Below are positions 7,783 to 16,605 of a stretch of DNA of 48,360 bases, piece by piece. Made by a program: the position numbers and the translations under genes. The stretch is taken from the NCBI GenBank assembly GCA_030740295.1, contig JASLXP010000729.1, forward strand, positions 1 through 48,360. The letters run 5' to 3'. Position 1 is the stretch's first letter, and every line of letters starts with the position of its first letter. Origin of the DNA: Planctomycetota bacterium. GTDB lineage: Bacteria; Planctomycetota; PUPC01; JACPCR01. The notes below the pieces were generated by a model, which had not been told where the DNA came from, searched no databases, and saw only the letters and a list, made by a program, of their open reading frames with translations.

Positions 7783-10353
7783 CTATTTGTCCTTTGCCTT
7801 CTTGAACCGCTTCAATTGTTTCTGGTAGTAGTCTTTGTCCGGCTCTATCTGCAGTGCGCGCTGGATAGTCTTGATGGCCTCGTCTGTTTTGCCCAGGACG
7901 AACTGGACTTCTGCGAGGGTGTCGATGTAGGCGGCTGAATCGGGGCGGAGCTTCACTGCATGAGTGGAATCTGCCAATGCTGTATCAAGTTCTCGTTTGC
8001 ACTTTGCGGCCATCCACGCGGCCTGGTTTCGGAACTGTGCACTGTCAGGGTAGCTTTCGAGGAGCGTTCGAAGGCTGGTGAATGTTCGGTTGAAGACCCG
8101 GTCTGCCTCTTCCTTTTTACCGGCGGATTCCAGCACCGGCACGAGGTGTATCGCCAGGTCGATTCCGCCCGGATGGAAATTGAAACAAAGGTCGGCTCGC
8201 TCCATGGCCTGATCGATTTTGCCTTCTTTGGCAAGGTAGCAGGCCCAGTAGGTGTGCACGTATTGAGGCACGAGCAGGTAACCGTTTGTCTCGACAAACG
8301 AATGCAGTTGCTTTACCGGACGCACCATCGCGCGTTCCCAGTATCGGGCGGCTGTCCTGTAATCGCCCTTATCTAATGCTGCTTCCGCGCGGGACCGCAG
8401 GACCTGGCCAATATATTGAGACATGAACTGTCCCGTACGGACGATGATGTCTTCCTGACCGCGAGCTTCCTCCTCCAGGCCGAAGCGACGGAGCTCGGTA
8501 ATGAGGAGGTTTCTCTTTAATTCGTCCCCGAGCAGGAGGAGCTCTGCCTTTTCCATCAGTTTCTTTCCCTCATCAGCTTTGCCGGAGTGTCCGAGAGCAT
8601 AGCCATAGAGGTACTCATAGTGCGGAGATCGGCTCCTCTGGACCCTGGCCAGATAGCCTGCCGCCGCGGCCCAGTCTGGTTTCTGGGCGGCGGCCCTCGC
8701 GCTGTACAGGAGAGCATTTGAATGGGAAGGATAGAGCTTGATGGCCGCCTCCATGTGCTTGCTGGCCTGGACGGGCATGGCATTTCCGGCGAAGGCCCTG
8801 CCGATGGCGTAGTGCTGGTTGGCCTGCCTGGCCTTGTTCTTGTCCTTCACCTTCTCAAAGCTGACGACCAGATCTTTCAGGACCACCGCGGGTTTCTCTC
8901 GGTCCGCACGAGGCACCAGCAGGTGATCCATCTTGTTCAGTGTCAGATTCGGACTGTCTTTGGGCGAAATCTTCTTCAACAGATTCCACCATTCCTCGGC
9001 CTCTGCTTCTCGGCCCTTCCACAGGTGCATGAACAACACTCTACGCTGGTGTGTCGATCTCATGGACGCTATTGCTTTGGCCATATGCGTAAAGGCGAGG
9101 GAGCGCAGGCCGGCCTTTACTTCCATTCCAACGATCTGATACATCGTCGAGTATGGTTTCTTTACTTTGTTCGCCAGAGCATTGAATAACTCTTCCGCCT
9201 TCTTTCGCTTACCTGCGAGGGCGTACAACCGTGCCCCCGTCAGTTGATGACGCAAAAGATGGGAAGACTTGGTTCCAAGCCCTTTCTCGTAGAGCTCAAA
9301 TGCGCCTTTCAGATCGTGTGCCGCGAATCTGATTTCCATGGCACGGAGAAAGTTCTTCTTCTTTGTGAGCAACTCTTCGGCACGTTCAATCTGGCTGGTA
9401 ATCAGAAACGCCTCCGCTGCGTACCAGACTCTGTTGTTCATGTCCGGCAGGCTCTTGGTCTGTTCTTCGAGCCAATCGCAGTCCTTCTCAAAAGCTTCTG
9501 TTCTGCCGTCCATCCAATTGAAAAACATCTTCATCAGACGGTCGTCATTGATCGAGTTGGACACCTTCATCACATCATTCAGATCGGCAAGGGCGTTCCA
9601 TTCGCTCATTTCGACCAGGATGTCGCGGAGCAGCCGATGGTCTCCCGAATCTTTGGCCGCGTCCCTGGCCTTCTCCATTTCGTTCGCGGCCCGGTACATC
9701 ATGGTCAGGGCTCGTCTGCTTCTTGAAGATTTCGACTTCTTCAGTTCGGTGATCTTTGCAGGCAGTTCGTCCTTCAACAGGTAATAGGCCGCGACATGAT
9801 GCGCAACGGGAGGATGGCCGCTGTTGAGGCAGAGCTCCAGAAGATTGTGAGTTTGCTCCTTCTTGTTCTGTGTGATGAATAAGGTCAGGGACTCGCGTAC
9901 AGCGTGCTCGAAATATCTGAGGAGAGTCGGCTTTTCGTTTGATGGGGCTGATTCGATCCATTCGGGGATTTTGTCCTGGTTCTTTGCTCCCTTCCGAATG
10001 ATCTCCCGGAGAATCTGGTTCTTTTCGTGCGTGTTGCCGTATCGAAACTGCTGAACGAAAGCGACTTCCTCCGGGGTGGAATCCGGGCTCAGACCGAGCT
10101 TGAGCCGATCGAGAATGAACCGGGCGCGAACTCTGATCTCGAGATCCTTGTCCCTGAGCGCTCTGTTCAGGGCCGCCTCCGCGCTTTTGCCGGCCGACCA
10201 GAGTGTTCTGGTGGCGGTTTCTCTTTCGTCATAGCTCTTCGAACCAAGCCGCTGGATCGTGGCGTTGATATCGATGGTCTCTGCAAAGGCGCCGAGCGTC
10301 AGGCAGAGGCAGGCAATGCCTGGCTTGAGTTTAAGTGACGAAAACGACTGCAT
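7783..10353 (-). CDS. Secreted TPR protein with N-terminal HEAT-like segment
   Basis: This 856-residue protein has a signal peptide (SLKLKPGIACLCLTLGAFAE), a HEAT-like pair of helices at about 25-90 (ERETATRTLWSAGKSAEAAL), and then almost entirely helical repeats. The C-terminal repeats are canonical TPRs (SAAYIDTLAEVQFVLGKTDE, AIKTIQRALQIEPD). It is lysine/glutamate-rich at the end (KRFKKAKDK). It lies eight bases downstream of the MDR dehydrogenase in the same direction, so the two are probably co-transcribed. It converges on the TRAP gene with only four bases between stop codons. The likely role is periplasmic protein-protein scaffolding; no enzymatic motif is visible. Confidence 0.85.
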   Translation of the reverse strand: MQSFSSLKLKPGIACLCLTLGAFAETIDINATIQRLGSKSYDERETATRTLWSAGKSAEAALNRALRDKDLEIRVRARFILDRLKLGLSPDSTPEEVAFVQQFRYGNTHEKNQILREIIRKGAKNQDKIPEWIESAPSNEKPTLLRYFEHAVRESLTLFITQNKKEQTHNLLELCLNSGHPPVAHHVAAYYLLKDELPAKITELKKSKSSRSRRALTMMYRAANEMEKARDAAKDSGDHRLLRDILVEMSEWNALADLNDVMKVSNSINDDRLMKMFFNWMDGRTEAFEKDCDWLEEQTKSLPDMNNRVWYAAEAFLITSQIERAEELLTKKKNFLRAMEIRFAAHDLKGAFELYEKGLGTKSSHLLRHQLTGARLYALAGKRKKAEELFNALANKVKKPYSTMYQIVGMEVKAGLRSLAFTHMAKAIASMRSTHQRRVLFMHLWKGREAEAEEWWNLLKKISPKDSPNLTLNKMDHLLVPRADREKPAVVLKDLVVSFEKVKDKNKARQANQHYAIGRAFAGNAMPVQASKHMEAAIKLYPSHSNALLYSARAAAQKPDWAAAAGYLARVQRSRSPHYEYLYGYALGHSGKADEGKKLMEKAELLLLGDELKRNLLITELRRFGLEEEARGQEDIIVRTGQFMSQYIGQVLRSRAEAALDKGDYRTAARYWERAMVRPVKQLHSFVETNGYLLVPQYVHTYWACYLAKEGKIDQAMERADLCFNFHPGGIDLAIHLVPVLESAGKKEEADRVFNRTFTSLRTLLESYPDSAQFRNQAAWMAAKCKRELDTALADSTHAVKLRPDSAAYIDTLAEVQFVLGKTDEAIKTIQRALQIEPDKDYYQKQLKRFKKAKDK

Positions 10354-10361
10354 CGTCTGGC

Positions 10362-11411
10362 TCAGCGGTTCATTTGGAATACGACTCCAAGCAGGTCATC
10401 CGGTGAATCCAGGAGGGCGGCTGTCCTTTCTTCGGCCTCTTCCAGTGGAATGCGGTGGGTCGTCAGGCAATCGACATTGAGTCTGCCTTCCGAAATCAAC
10501 CGCATGCAGAGCTCGAGGTTTGTGCGCGTGGTCCAGCGCATAAAGACGGGCGGATAAGGTTCTCCGTATTCCCACTTTTCATCGTGATAGCCCGAGCCCG
10601 TCCGGGCGGCGCGCCGAAAATCAAGATTGGTAGTGACAGACCTGTAATCGAAATTCATCCCTCCGACGACCACGAGGGCGCCCATTCGATGGGTGTCGGG
10701 CGAGAGCTTCATGCACTGGATGATGCTGTTCACTGCTGCGGTGCCATCGCCGCCGAAGGCGAAGACAGCGGAGTCCAGCCCCATGCCGCGAGTGAAGTCC
10801 ATCGTCCGCTGATTCTGGTCCCCGTCGACGTCTGTCGTGGCGTGGATGCCCCATTCAGAAGCGATGTTTCGGCGCGTTTCGATCATGTCCCAACCGATCA
10901 CGTAGTTCCCGGCGAGCTGGAATAATTGTGCGGTCAACTGACCCACGATGCCGAGCCCGACGATGGCCGTGTACTCTCCGAAGTTGGAGTCCGTTCTGCG
11001 CATGGCATGCAGGCCCGTGGCGGAAAGCATAGCGTACGCGCCCTGATCGTGGCTCACATTGTCAGGAAGGCGAACGCAGAGGTGGTGCGGCACTACCGCC
11101 CATGTGGCGTGGCAGGCGTAGCCGCCACCGATGCATCCGATCCGATCACCGACCTGAAATTCTTCCGCCCCTTCCCCTACGGCTGCCACAACACCGGAAT
11201 TTGAGTAACCGAACTTCCGGGGTTCGGAATCCTTCGGGTCTTCACGCCGGTGGGCAAGGCCGTGCCAGCTCCCCAGTTCAGTTCCCGGGCTGATGAGTGA
11301 GCTCTTTACTTCAACGAGTACCGCGCCCGGTTTGAGCTCTGGAGTGGGTTCTTCAATCGGACGAATATTTCCATCACCACAGACAGTTGCTATTAGCCTT
11401 GAATCAGACAT
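10362..11411 (-). CDS. Zinc-independent MDR-family dehydrogenase
   Basis: The 349-residue product is a medium-chain dehydrogenase/reductase. The catalytic domain opens with VEVKSSLISPGTELGSWHG, where Ser replaces the catalytic-zinc Cys and there is no four-Cys structural zinc lobe, as in the bi-domain-oxidoreductase and BchC-like branches. The NAD(P)-binding loop is AIVGLGIVGQL. The open frame reaches 11441, but the ATG at 11411 (MSDSRLIATV) is the true start because the longer form would begin inside the Rho-independent terminator of the upstream kinase gene. It probably oxidises or reduces a sugar alcohol or sugar; substrate unknown. The TPR gene follows after eight bases. Confidence 0.85.
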   Translation of the reverse strand: MSDSRLIATVCGDGNIRPIEEPTPELKPGAVLVEVKSSLISPGTELGSWHGLAHRREDPKDSEPRKFGYSNSGVVAAVGEGAEEFQVGDRIGCIGGGYACHATWAVVPHHLCVRLPDNVSHDQGAYAMLSATGLHAMRRTDSNFGEYTAIVGLGIVGQLTAQLFQLAGNYVIGWDMIETRRNIASEWGIHATTDVDGDQNQRTMDFTRGMGLDSAVFAFGGDGTAAVNSIIQCMKLSPDTHRMGALVVVGGMNFDYRSVTTNLDFRRAARTGSGYHDEKWEYGEPYPPVFMRWTTRTNLELCMRLISEGRLNVDCLTTHRIPLEEAEERTAALLDSPDDLLGVVFQMNR

Positions 11412-11429
11412 TAGAGATGCTCGCAAACA

Positions 11430-11457
11430 TAAAAAAACCACGCCCTGCGGGGCGTGG
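11430..11457 (-). terminator. Rho-independent terminator of the FHA kinase gene
   Basis: On the minus strand a perfect GC-rich hairpin (CCACGCCCCGCAGGGCGTGG, positions 11457-11438) is followed by seven T residues. It lies 28 bases after the kinase stop codon and 19 bases before the downstream MDR start codon, so transcription of the two genes is separated and the MDR/TPR pair needs its own start signal or read-through. Confidence 0.92.
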
Positions 11458-11484
11458 TCGCGTCAAACCTTCAAGTGAAAATCA

Positions 11485-12849
11485 TCATACAAATTCAGCG
11501 AGGGCTTCAGCCATTTCGCGGCAGTCACCGAAGCGCAAATCGGGATCTTTTGCCATGGCTTTCTCGATCACCTGCGCAAACTGTGTCGTCAGGCTTCCAA
11601 TGAATTGAGTCGGCGGAAGAGGATCTTCTGAAAGCGATTTTCTCAGGATGTCCAAAGGCGATTTTCCGGTGAACGGCGGCCGCCCCGTCACCGTATGATA
11701 CATAGTTGCTCCCAGCGCGAAGATATCGACTCTGTGATCGATATCGTTGCCTTTGGTCGCCTGCTCGGGTGCCATGTAGCCAGGCGTGCCGACAGCCATC
11801 CCCATGGCAGTCACCTGAACCGTCGGATCGACGAGACTCTTGGCGAGGCCGAGGTCCGTGAGCTTGGACATGCCATACCTGGTGACCATGATGTTGGCCG
11901 GTTTCAGATCGCGATGCACGATGTTAAAGGCGTGCGCGTGAAAGAGACCGTCCGCAACAGGTGCGAGCAACTGGGCGGCACGCTCCTGGCTCAATCCCCC
12001 TTCACGAACGACCAGGTCATGCAGGCTTTCCCCTTCTACAAATTCCATGGAAATGAAGGGCCTTCCCTCCATGGTGCCCTGTTCGTAGATCATGGTGATG
12101 TTTGGATGCTGGAGCTGCGCGCCAGTTCGGCCTTCACGATGGAAGCGCTTTACCGCGGTCTCCCCTTCAGCCACATCCGGATGCAATACTTTGAGCGCGA
12201 CGAAACGCCCGGTGGAAACCTGCTCCGCCTTGTACACCGATCCCACGCCGCCTTTGCCGATCAGACGCAACATTCTGTAACCGCCCATGGTCAGACCCGC
12301 GAGGCCGACTTTTCTGGTGCAGGCCGGGCAAAGGAATTCCCCTTCGACCTCCCGGCACTTGTCGCTCATTGCATCCTCTTTGGAAATGTGTTCACCGCAT
12401 CCATCACTTTCGCACTGGAGAGCGATGCGCTTGGGACCGTCCGAATCCTCCAGATCTTCCTCTTCAGCGACCTCATCTTCCGGCTCTTCAATTTCTGTTG
12501 GTGGCTTGCGCCTTACAGCAGTCATCTTCTTGGTCGCATCGGCCCCATCGGTAGTCTCAAGAATTTCAAACCGAAACTGCACCGGGCCCACCTCTACAAG
12601 ATCGTTGTCGTTCAGCACCGCCCTTCTCAGATTTTCGCCGTTGACCACTATCCCGTTGGATGAGCCATGGTCTTCAATGATGTAGGCTTCGCCATCCTTG
12701 AAAAATGAACAATGCCGGCGAGAGATGTGAGGGTCTACCACGACGATATGGTTTTCCGAGACCCTGCCCATGGTGAGTGCGCCTTCCTGCGGGACGACAA
12801 ACTCATCACCCTTGATGCGGCCTTCGACTGCAGTCAATTTTCCTTTCAT
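11485..12849 (-). CDS. FHA - zinc-ribbon - Ser/Thr protein kinase
   Basis: The 454-residue protein has an N-terminal FHA phosphothreonine-binding domain (about 5-97; MGR at 27-29, SRRH at 43-46, GSSNG at 62-66). An acidic linker follows, then a Cys-rich knuckle (C146, C151, C165, C174, C177), and a C-terminal Hanks-type kinase (about 190-454). The kinase shows a glycine loop GKGGVGSVY, Lys220 in ALKVL, HRDLKPAN at 312-319, DLG in place of DFG at 332-334, and APEQ. All catalytic residues are present. No membrane segment is visible, so it appears cytoplasmic, unlike many bacterial PASTA-type kinases. A strong terminator follows. FHA plus kinase in one chain suggests autophosphorylation-driven binding; this is inference. 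Confidence 0.93.
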   Translation of the reverse strand: MKGKLTAVEGRIKGDEFVVPQEGALTMGRVSENHIVVVDPHISRRHCSFFKDGEAYIIEDHGSSNGIVVNGENLRRAVLNDNDLVEVGPVQFRFEILETTDGADATKKMTAVRRKPPTEIEEPEDEVAEEEDLEDSDGPKRIALQCESDGCGEHISKEDAMSDKCREVEGEFLCPACTRKVGLAGLTMGGYRMLRLIGKGGVGSVYKAEQVSTGRFVALKVLHPDVAEGETAVKRFHREGRTGAQLQHPNITMIYEQGTMEGRPFISMEFVEGESLHDLVVREGGLSQERAAQLLAPVADGLFHAHAFNIVHRDLKPANIMVTRYGMSKLTDLGLAKSLVDPTVQVTAMGMAVGTPGYMAPEQATKGNDIDHRVDIFALGATMYHTVTGRPPFTGKSPLDILRKSLSEDPLPPTQFIGSLTTQFAQVIEKAMAKDPDLRFGDCREMAEALAEFV

Positions 12850-12934
12850 GCAACTTACCTGCCCTGAATTGTGTGGCTTGTCTGTGCGGCTTCGGCTGGA
12901 TTATAGATGGGATGCCCTGTTGATCAATGCTCGA

Positions 12935-13432
12935 TCATTCGAGGTCCCCATCGAATTCTTCGAGCAAAGCGGCATGCGCAGCATCGGCCTGCTGCTCTCT
13001 GACTACACACTCAATTTCGATTTCAGAGGTGCTGATCAGATCGATGTTGATGTCGTTCTCCGCCAGGGTCGTGAACATTCTTGCGGCCACGCCGGTGTGG
13101 CTGCGCATGCCGACTCCGATTACCGAGATGGTGGCGATGTTCGAATCGGTTTCGACGAAAGCGGCACCCACCTTCTCCTGGATTGAGATGCAGATGCGGC
13201 GGGCCTCCTTCATCTGGTCTCGCGGCGCAGTGAAAGTGACATCGACTTTTCCATCGTCACCGCTGTTCTGAACGATCAAGTTCACGTTGATACTTTTCTC
13301 CGCCAATTGGTTGAACACCTCGGCAACGATGCCCGGCCGGTCGGTTACATCGCCGAGAGTGATCTTTCCCTCGGAACGGTTCAGGTCGACCGAACGGATG
13401 ACGAATCCTTCTACCTGGCTCAGCTCTGGCAC
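12935..13432 (-). CDS. Free-standing tandem ACT protein resembling the aspartokinase regulatory (beta) subunit
   Basis: This 165-residue protein consists of two ACT domains (about 22-95 and 99-162) that closely resemble the C-terminal regulatory half of LysC aspartokinase: ITLGDVTDRPGI, LIVQNSGDDGKVDVTFTAPR, ISVIGVGMRSHTGVAARMF and DLISTSEIEI. No kinase catalytic domain precedes it; an in-frame TAA lies about seven codons before the GTG start at 13432, and CGGAG precedes that GTG. Upstream are lysS and hom in the same direction. Known B. subtilis-type aspartokinases make a beta subunit of this size from an internal start, but here it is a separate gene. It probably binds lysine or threonine and regulates an aspartokinase encoded elsewhere. 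Confidence 0.85.
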   Translation of the reverse strand: MPELSQVEGFVIRSVDLNRSEGKITLGDVTDRPGIVAEVFNQLAEKSINVNLIVQNSGDDGKVDVTFTAPRDQMKEARRICISIQEKVGAAFVETDSNIATISVIGVGMRSHTGVAARMFTTLAENDINIDLISTSEIEIECVVREQQADAAHAALLEEFDGDLE

Positions 13433-13497
13433 GGGGAACTCCGGAAATAGTTATTGGTTTATGGTTGTGGTCTTGACGCTTCGCGGCAAGAGGGTGT

Positions 13498-15045
13498 TCA
13501 GCTCTCTTCTGGCTTTTCGCCTTCTGCTTTTCCGCTCTTGGCAAATGGGAAAAGGATGACGTCTTTGATGTTGAGGCGGTTCGTCAGCAGCATGATCATG
13601 CGATCGATGCCGATACCCAGGCCGCCGGTCGGTGGCAGGCCGAGCTCGACAGCGGCGAGAAAATCTTCGTCGAGTGGGTGTGCCTCTTCGTCGCCTCCCC
13701 TTCCCATTTCGACCTGTTCGTTGAGAAGTTCGCGCTGGCGTATCGGATCATTCAGCTCTGAGTAAGCGTTTCCGAGCTCCCAGCCGAATGCGAACGGCTC
13801 GAAGCGTTCGATCAGCCGCGGGTCCTCACGATGAATCTTGCAGAGCGGGGTCGATTCGACTGGATGGTCGATGATGAAGGTTGGCTGAATGAGATGCCGC
13901 TCACAGAAAAACTCGAACATGATCTGCACCAGTTCTCCCCACGTATGTTTCACAACATCTTCTCGGGGAAGCTCCTCCTCAAACAGCAGATGGTTCTCTG
14001 GCAGGGCAAGCAACGCCTGCTGGAGAGCATCGGTATCAAGGTTGGATACGTCGATGCCGCTATGCTCGTGCACCATGTCAAGGAATTTCTCCCGGGGCCA
14101 GCTCGCGGCAAAATCGATCTCGACTTGCTCCTCTTCGTCTTCGCCGATTGAAATCCTTGTGCCCCCATTCACGGCCATGAAGACGTGTTCATAGAGTTCT
14201 TCAGTCAATGCCATCATGTCGTTGTAGTCTGCGTAGGCTTCATAGCATTCCATCATGGTGAATTCGGGATTGTGCGTTTTGTCAATGCCCTCATTCCTGA
14301 AGTTTTTACAGATGGTAAAGACCTTTTCGAAACCGCCGGCAATAAGCCGCTTGAGATAAAGCTCGGGAGAAATCTGCAAGTAGTAGGTTTCATCGATCGC
14401 GTGCACTTCAGTGGTGAACGGCCGGGCTGCCGCGCCTCCGTATACCGGCTGCATCAGCGGCGTGTCGACCTCGACGTAACCGCGCCCGATCATGAATTCA
14501 CGCACCTCGGAGATAGCTTGTGACCGCTTGAGGAAATGATCCCGTTCTTCCGGCGCGCTGGTGAAGTAAGCGCTTCGGTCGCGATAGATGAGTTCCGGGT
14601 TCGTCAGCCCGGCATGCTTGTCCGGGAGAGGGCGCAGAGCCTTGCTGAGGAACTCAGTCTTTTCGACCATGATGCTGAGTTCGCCCGTACGGGTCAGAAA
14701 GACTGGGCCCTCGACGCCGACCCAGTCGCCCAAATCCCAGAGCTTGAGCTGCTTGAAAGCATCGTTCCCCAGGACCTTTTTATTGAGGAAGATCTGTATG
14801 CGGCCGGATTGATCCCAGATGTCGGCGAAGATCGTGCGGCCCATCTCACGCCAGTTCGTGATGCGGCCAGCGGTCTTGATGCTCTCTTCACTTTTGGTTT
14901 CGCCATCGATATCCCCGTATTGCTCACGGATCTGGTGGATGACGTGGCTTCTGACGTAACGGTAGGGATAGGGCTCGACTCCCTGTTCACGCAGGCCCTC
15001 CAGCTTGTTCATTCGGTTTTGTCGGTATTCGTCTTCGGTACTCAT
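13498..15045 (-). CDS. lysS: Lysyl-tRNA synthetase, class II
   Basis: The 515-residue protein charges tRNA-Lys in the cytoplasm. It has the N-terminal OB-fold anticodon-binding domain (GRITNWREMGRTIFADIWD) and a class II catalytic core with motif 2 FRNEGIDKTHNPEFTMMECY and motif 3 GGLGIGIDRMIMLLTN. The length is normal for the family. The start codon lies two bases after the hom stop codon, indicating an operon with homoserine dehydrogenase. The tandem ACT gene follows 65 bases downstream. The cluster links lysine use with the aspartate-family amino acid pathway. Confidence 0.97.
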   Translation of the reverse strand: MSTEDEYRQNRMNKLEGLREQGVEPYPYRYVRSHVIHQIREQYGDIDGETKSEESIKTAGRITNWREMGRTIFADIWDQSGRIQIFLNKKVLGNDAFKQLKLWDLGDWVGVEGPVFLTRTGELSIMVEKTEFLSKALRPLPDKHAGLTNPELIYRDRSAYFTSAPEERDHFLKRSQAISEVREFMIGRGYVEVDTPLMQPVYGGAAARPFTTEVHAIDETYYLQISPELYLKRLIAGGFEKVFTICKNFRNEGIDKTHNPEFTMMECYEAYADYNDMMALTEELYEHVFMAVNGGTRISIGEDEEEQVEIDFAASWPREKFLDMVHEHSGIDVSNLDTDALQQALLALPENHLLFEEELPREDVVKHTWGELVQIMFEFFCERHLIQPTFIIDHPVESTPLCKIHREDPRLIERFEPFAFGWELGNAYSELNDPIRQRELLNEQVEMGRGGDEEAHPLDEDFLAAVELGLPPTGGLGIGIDRMIMLLTNRLNIKDVILFPFAKSGKAEGEKPEES

Positions 15046-15047
15046 GG

Positions 15048-16436
15048 TCAGTTTTCGATTCTGAGAAAGAGCGGCTCTTCAACTGAAACGCCCTCGTCTT
15101 TGAATCGGGCAAGTGCGCGGCGAACGGTTCCGAATGGTGTCGGACCGATGGTGATGACATCAGGTACGAGCTCGCCGTTTCGCAGCTCGTGCAGGTTGTA
15201 AATTTGCTGAATGTTGATTCTGTCACTCTCGGATTCGCCGTACAGAATCATGGTTTTGCGCATGAATACGCCCGGCTCGTCCTTGCTGACGGATTTCAAA
15301 TAGCCCGGCGAAACCTGGTCGTCGCGGGATACGATATTGAACTGTTTGTCAGAACAGTAATAGGAAGGGTTGTCCACCACATCGTTCTGAATACGCTGTT
15401 GGATGCTCATCACGTCACTGAAAAGCGCCGTCGCCGTCGCATCACCTCCGGCGCCCTGGCCGTAATACAACTGGCTGACAAAACCTTCGGTGACGCCTTC
15501 GTCCGGTTCGCTCTCAACGTAAATTGCGTTGTAGGCACCACTGACGTTTGCCAGCGGGTGGTCCTGTTTCACCAGGCATGGGTGAACGCGGAGCTCGACG
15601 TCATTGCCTTTCTTTTCCGCCACGGCGAGAGGCTTGATAACGAAGCCCAGCTTCTCGACCAGCTCCAAATCTTCGAGCGAGATAGGAAGGATGCTGGATC
15701 GGGGAATGTTCTCCTCCGAAGGTTGGACCGCGGTATGAAAGACAATCGATGCCACGATGGACAGCTTCTGTGCCGCATCATGCCCATCCACGTCGAACGA
15801 AGGATCGGCTTCGGCGAGCCCGGCGGCCTGCGCACTTTCAAGGGCCCACTGCATGGCTGGATTGGATTCTGCCGAATCCGGTGAACCAGAAAAGCCGGGC
15901 ATCTTGGAAAGAATGTAGTTGCAGGTGCCATTCATGATTCCCGCAATCTTGCGAATAGGCTGCCCGCGCCAGTGGTCACGCAGAAGGCGGATGATTGGGA
16001 TGCTGCCTGCAACGGACGCTTCAAAACCAACGTTCACTCCAGCTTTATCTGCCGCGGCAAAGACATCTGTTCCCCAATACGAAAGCACGGTCTTGTTCGC
16101 GGTGACGACATGCTTTCCAGCCCGGATGACTTGAAGTAATCGTTCACGAGTCTTTTCAAAAGGATCGCCTTCCGAGCCGCCAGAGCCGCCGATCACTTCA
16201 ACAACGATATCCGTATCGGAATCGCCGGCGATGGCCTGGCCGTCGTTCTCGTCATACTCATTACTGGAGATCAGTTTCACGCCATCCGCAGCTCGAAGCT
16301 CATCATACTTGGATTGGTCTGGATTCCCCACCACCACGCACCGGAGGCTGAAGCCATTCTGACTGTTGAGCATCCGAAAAAGTGGAAGCCCGACCGTTCC
16401 ACAACCAAGCATGGAGATGCCAATTCTTCTGCTCAT
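15048..16436 (-). CDS. hom: Homoserine dehydrogenase with C-terminal ACT-like domain
   Basis: The 462-residue protein reduces aspartate semialdehyde to homoserine, the branch point to threonine and methionine. It has the N-terminal Rossmann loop GCGTVG (11-16), then GKHVVTANK, the homoserine-binding core (ASVAGSIPII, GIMNGTCNYIL, AEADPSFDVDGHDAAQKL) and a C-terminal regulatory region (about 370-460). Length fits the monofunctional family. It is followed within two bases by lysS. The galactokinase-like gene lies 169 bases upstream in the same direction. Regulation by threonine is common in the family; not shown here. Confidence 0.95.
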   Translation of the reverse strand: MSRRIGISMLGCGTVGLPLFRMLNSQNGFSLRCVVVGNPDQSKYDELRAADGVKLISSNEYDENDGQAIAGDSDTDIVVEVIGGSGGSEGDPFEKTRERLLQVIRAGKHVVTANKTVLSYWGTDVFAAADKAGVNVGFEASVAGSIPIIRLLRDHWRGQPIRKIAGIMNGTCNYILSKMPGFSGSPDSAESNPAMQWALESAQAAGLAEADPSFDVDGHDAAQKLSIVASIVFHTAVQPSEENIPRSSILPISLEDLELVEKLGFVIKPLAVAEKKGNDVELRVHPCLVKQDHPLANVSGAYNAIYVESEPDEGVTEGFVSQLYYGQGAGGDATATALFSDVMSIQQRIQNDVVDNPSYYCSDKQFNIVSRDDQVSPGYLKSVSKDEPGVFMRKTMILYGESESDRINIQQIYNLHELRNGELVPDVITIGPTPFGTVRRALARFKDEGVSVEEPLFLRIEN

Positions 16437-16605
16437 TTGAGTTGGTCCGTTGTGGTTGCTCGCAGCCCGATTCCGGAGGCGCAGAAGTGTATTGAGGCAT
16501 GGGGTAGATTCAACCCGGGCCAGGGCATAAGACGAAAACTGCGACGAAGAAGACAGAAGCTCAGCACCAGGTCCGAAGACTCACCATGCAGGATGCTTCT
16601 GCAAT

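Noticed and set aside
11695..12663. 322-codon plus-strand frame across the kinase gene
   Set aside because: The opposite strand encodes FHA and kinase motifs throughout; this frame is a shadow.
16437..16605. tRNA or leader RNA between hom and the GHMP kinase
   Set aside because: No acceptor-stem pairing or T-arm sequence could be found by eye.
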